DNA of 64,000 bases, taken from contig NOWV01000056.1 in assembly GCA_003344405.1 (NCBI GenBank), positions 124,001-188,000 of the forward strand, written 5' to 3'. Numbering within the stretch: position 1 is the stretch's first letter; every line of letters starts with the position of its first letter. Of the stretch, positions 62,961 to 64,000 are shown piece after piece. The DNA is from Trichoplax sp. H2. Lineage: Eukaryota; Placozoa; Uniplacotomia; Trichoplacea. Below the pieces are notes generated by a model. It was not told the DNA's origin and did no database searches. It was given only the letters and a program-made list of their open reading frames with translations. Position numbers and translations under genes: made by a program.

Positions 62961-64000
62961 GTATTTTTGGAGTAGTCCTCGGACTACTCCAAGAAAAGCC
63001 TATGTAGCATCGATTTTCATAGGCCGCTAGGTATTTTTCTAGTGGTTTATTTCTTTTTTGAGTAGTCTATGGGCTCGCATAGACTACTCAAAGAAAATCC
63101 GAGTAGTAGTCGTAATTCTGATGTCTATAAGGCAAATTCTTCTAGTCGTCTATATATCTTTGGAGTAGTCCAAGGACTACTCCAAAGAAAACCCATGTAG
63201 TAATGGAGATTTTCATTGGCCCTAGGTATTTTGTAGAGGTCTATCTATTTTTCCAGTAGTCCATGGGCTCTCACAGACTACTCAAAGAAAATCCAAGTAG
63301 TAGCGGTGATTTTGATGGGCCACTAGGTATTTTTGGAGTAGTCCAAGGACTGTTCAAAAGAAAACCCATGTAGTAGTGAAGATTTTCATAGGCCACTAGG
63401 TATTTTCAAGTGGTTTGTGTATTTTTAGTATTGAGTAGTCTACGGGCTCACATAGACTACTCGAAGAAAATTCGAGTAGTAGTGGAAATTTTGATGGCCA
63501 TAATGCAAATTCTTCTAGTCGTCCTTGGACTACTGCAAAGAAAATCCATGTAGTAGTGAAGATTTTCATAGGCCACTAGGTATTTTCTAGTGCATAATGT
63601 ATTTTTGAGTAGTCTATGGGCTCGCTTAGACTACTCAAAGAAAGTCCAAGTAGTAGTGGAAACTTTGATGGCCATAATGCAAATTCTTCTAGTGGTCCTT
63701 GGACTACTAGTAGTGAAGATTTTCATAGGCCATTAGGTATTTTCAAGTGGTTTGTGTATTTTTGGAGTAGTCTACGGGCTCGCTTAGACTACTCGAAGAA
63801 AATCCGAGTAGTAGTGGTAATTTTGATGGCCATAATGCAAATTCTTCTAGTCGTCCTTGGACTACTGCAAAGAAAACCCATGTAGTAGTGAAGATTTTCA
63901 TAGGCCATTAGGCATTTTCTAGTGCATAATGCATTTTTGAGTAGTCTATGGGCTCGCATAGACTACTCAAAGAAAGTCCAAGTAGTAGTGGTAATTTTGA
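62961..64000. repeat. Satellite of two alternating perfect hairpins
   Basis: Two palindromes alternate. Type A is GGAGTAGTCC..GGACTACTCC (first at 62969-62990). Type B is TGAGTAGTCTATG...ATAGACTACTCA (first at 63059-63090). Each is followed by AAGAAAAYCC, a GTAGTAGTGRWRATTTT-like link and CATAGGCCACTAGGTATTTT or GATGGCCATAATGCAAATTC. The composite unit is about 200-240 bp and the array continues past the end of the window. The 89-codon frame at 63616-63885 is a repeat artefact. Confidence 0.92.

Overview
This window looks like nuclear DNA from an early-branching animal. It is strongly AT-rich and holds intronless class A GPCR genes, a many-exon gene with GT-AG introns, and one 20-N assembly gap. 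A placozoan such as Trichoplax is my best guess, but this is inference from gene style and composition; no marker gene was searched.

Layout. From 0 to 16 kb the DNA is littered with solo LTRs. I resolved the ends of seven by reading TG...CA termini together with 5-bp target-site duplications. They surround a tandem pair of 336-aa GPCR genes (9.6 and 12.5 kb). From 16 to 26 kb lies a decayed GPCR copy whose 5' flank was duplicated around a 111-bp LTR scrap, two small tandem-repeat blocks and an intact third GPCR (24.75 kb). From 26 to 34 kb is mostly featureless AT-rich spacer. A fourth, more divergent GPCR lies at 34.5 kb. All four receptors share a peculiar second extracellular loop and helix 8, so they are one local family. 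From 39.4 to 41.1 kb the gap interrupts a large LTR element, and one of its LTRs carries a nested solo LTR.

From 43 to 53 kb is the gene-rich part. On the minus strand I can splice a CIDE-N-like domain with a suspicious in-frame stop and, less surely, a small unknown gene. After a foldback satellite comes the best-supported gene of the window. It has 17 exons on the plus strand that join in phase to 1,044 codons plus a stop, encoding a P-loop kinase, a degenerate HAD phosphatase-like domain, a SWIM zinc finger and a long disordered tail. This polynucleotide-kinase-like/SWIM fusion is my main candidate for an interesting system.

From 53 to 64 kb is spacer with possible decayed coding sequence, a 140-bp tandem repeat, one disordered 310-aa single-exon gene, and a satellite built of two alternating perfect hairpins that runs off the end of the window.

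The genes do not form one pathway. The GPCRs are a local sensory or signalling expansion. The kinase/HAD/SWIM protein and the CIDE-N-like locus both belong to families linked to nucleic-acid end processing or DNA fragmentation, but I see no evidence that their proximity is functional. All exon structures here were built by eye from splice signals and reading phase; no alignment or transcript data were available.
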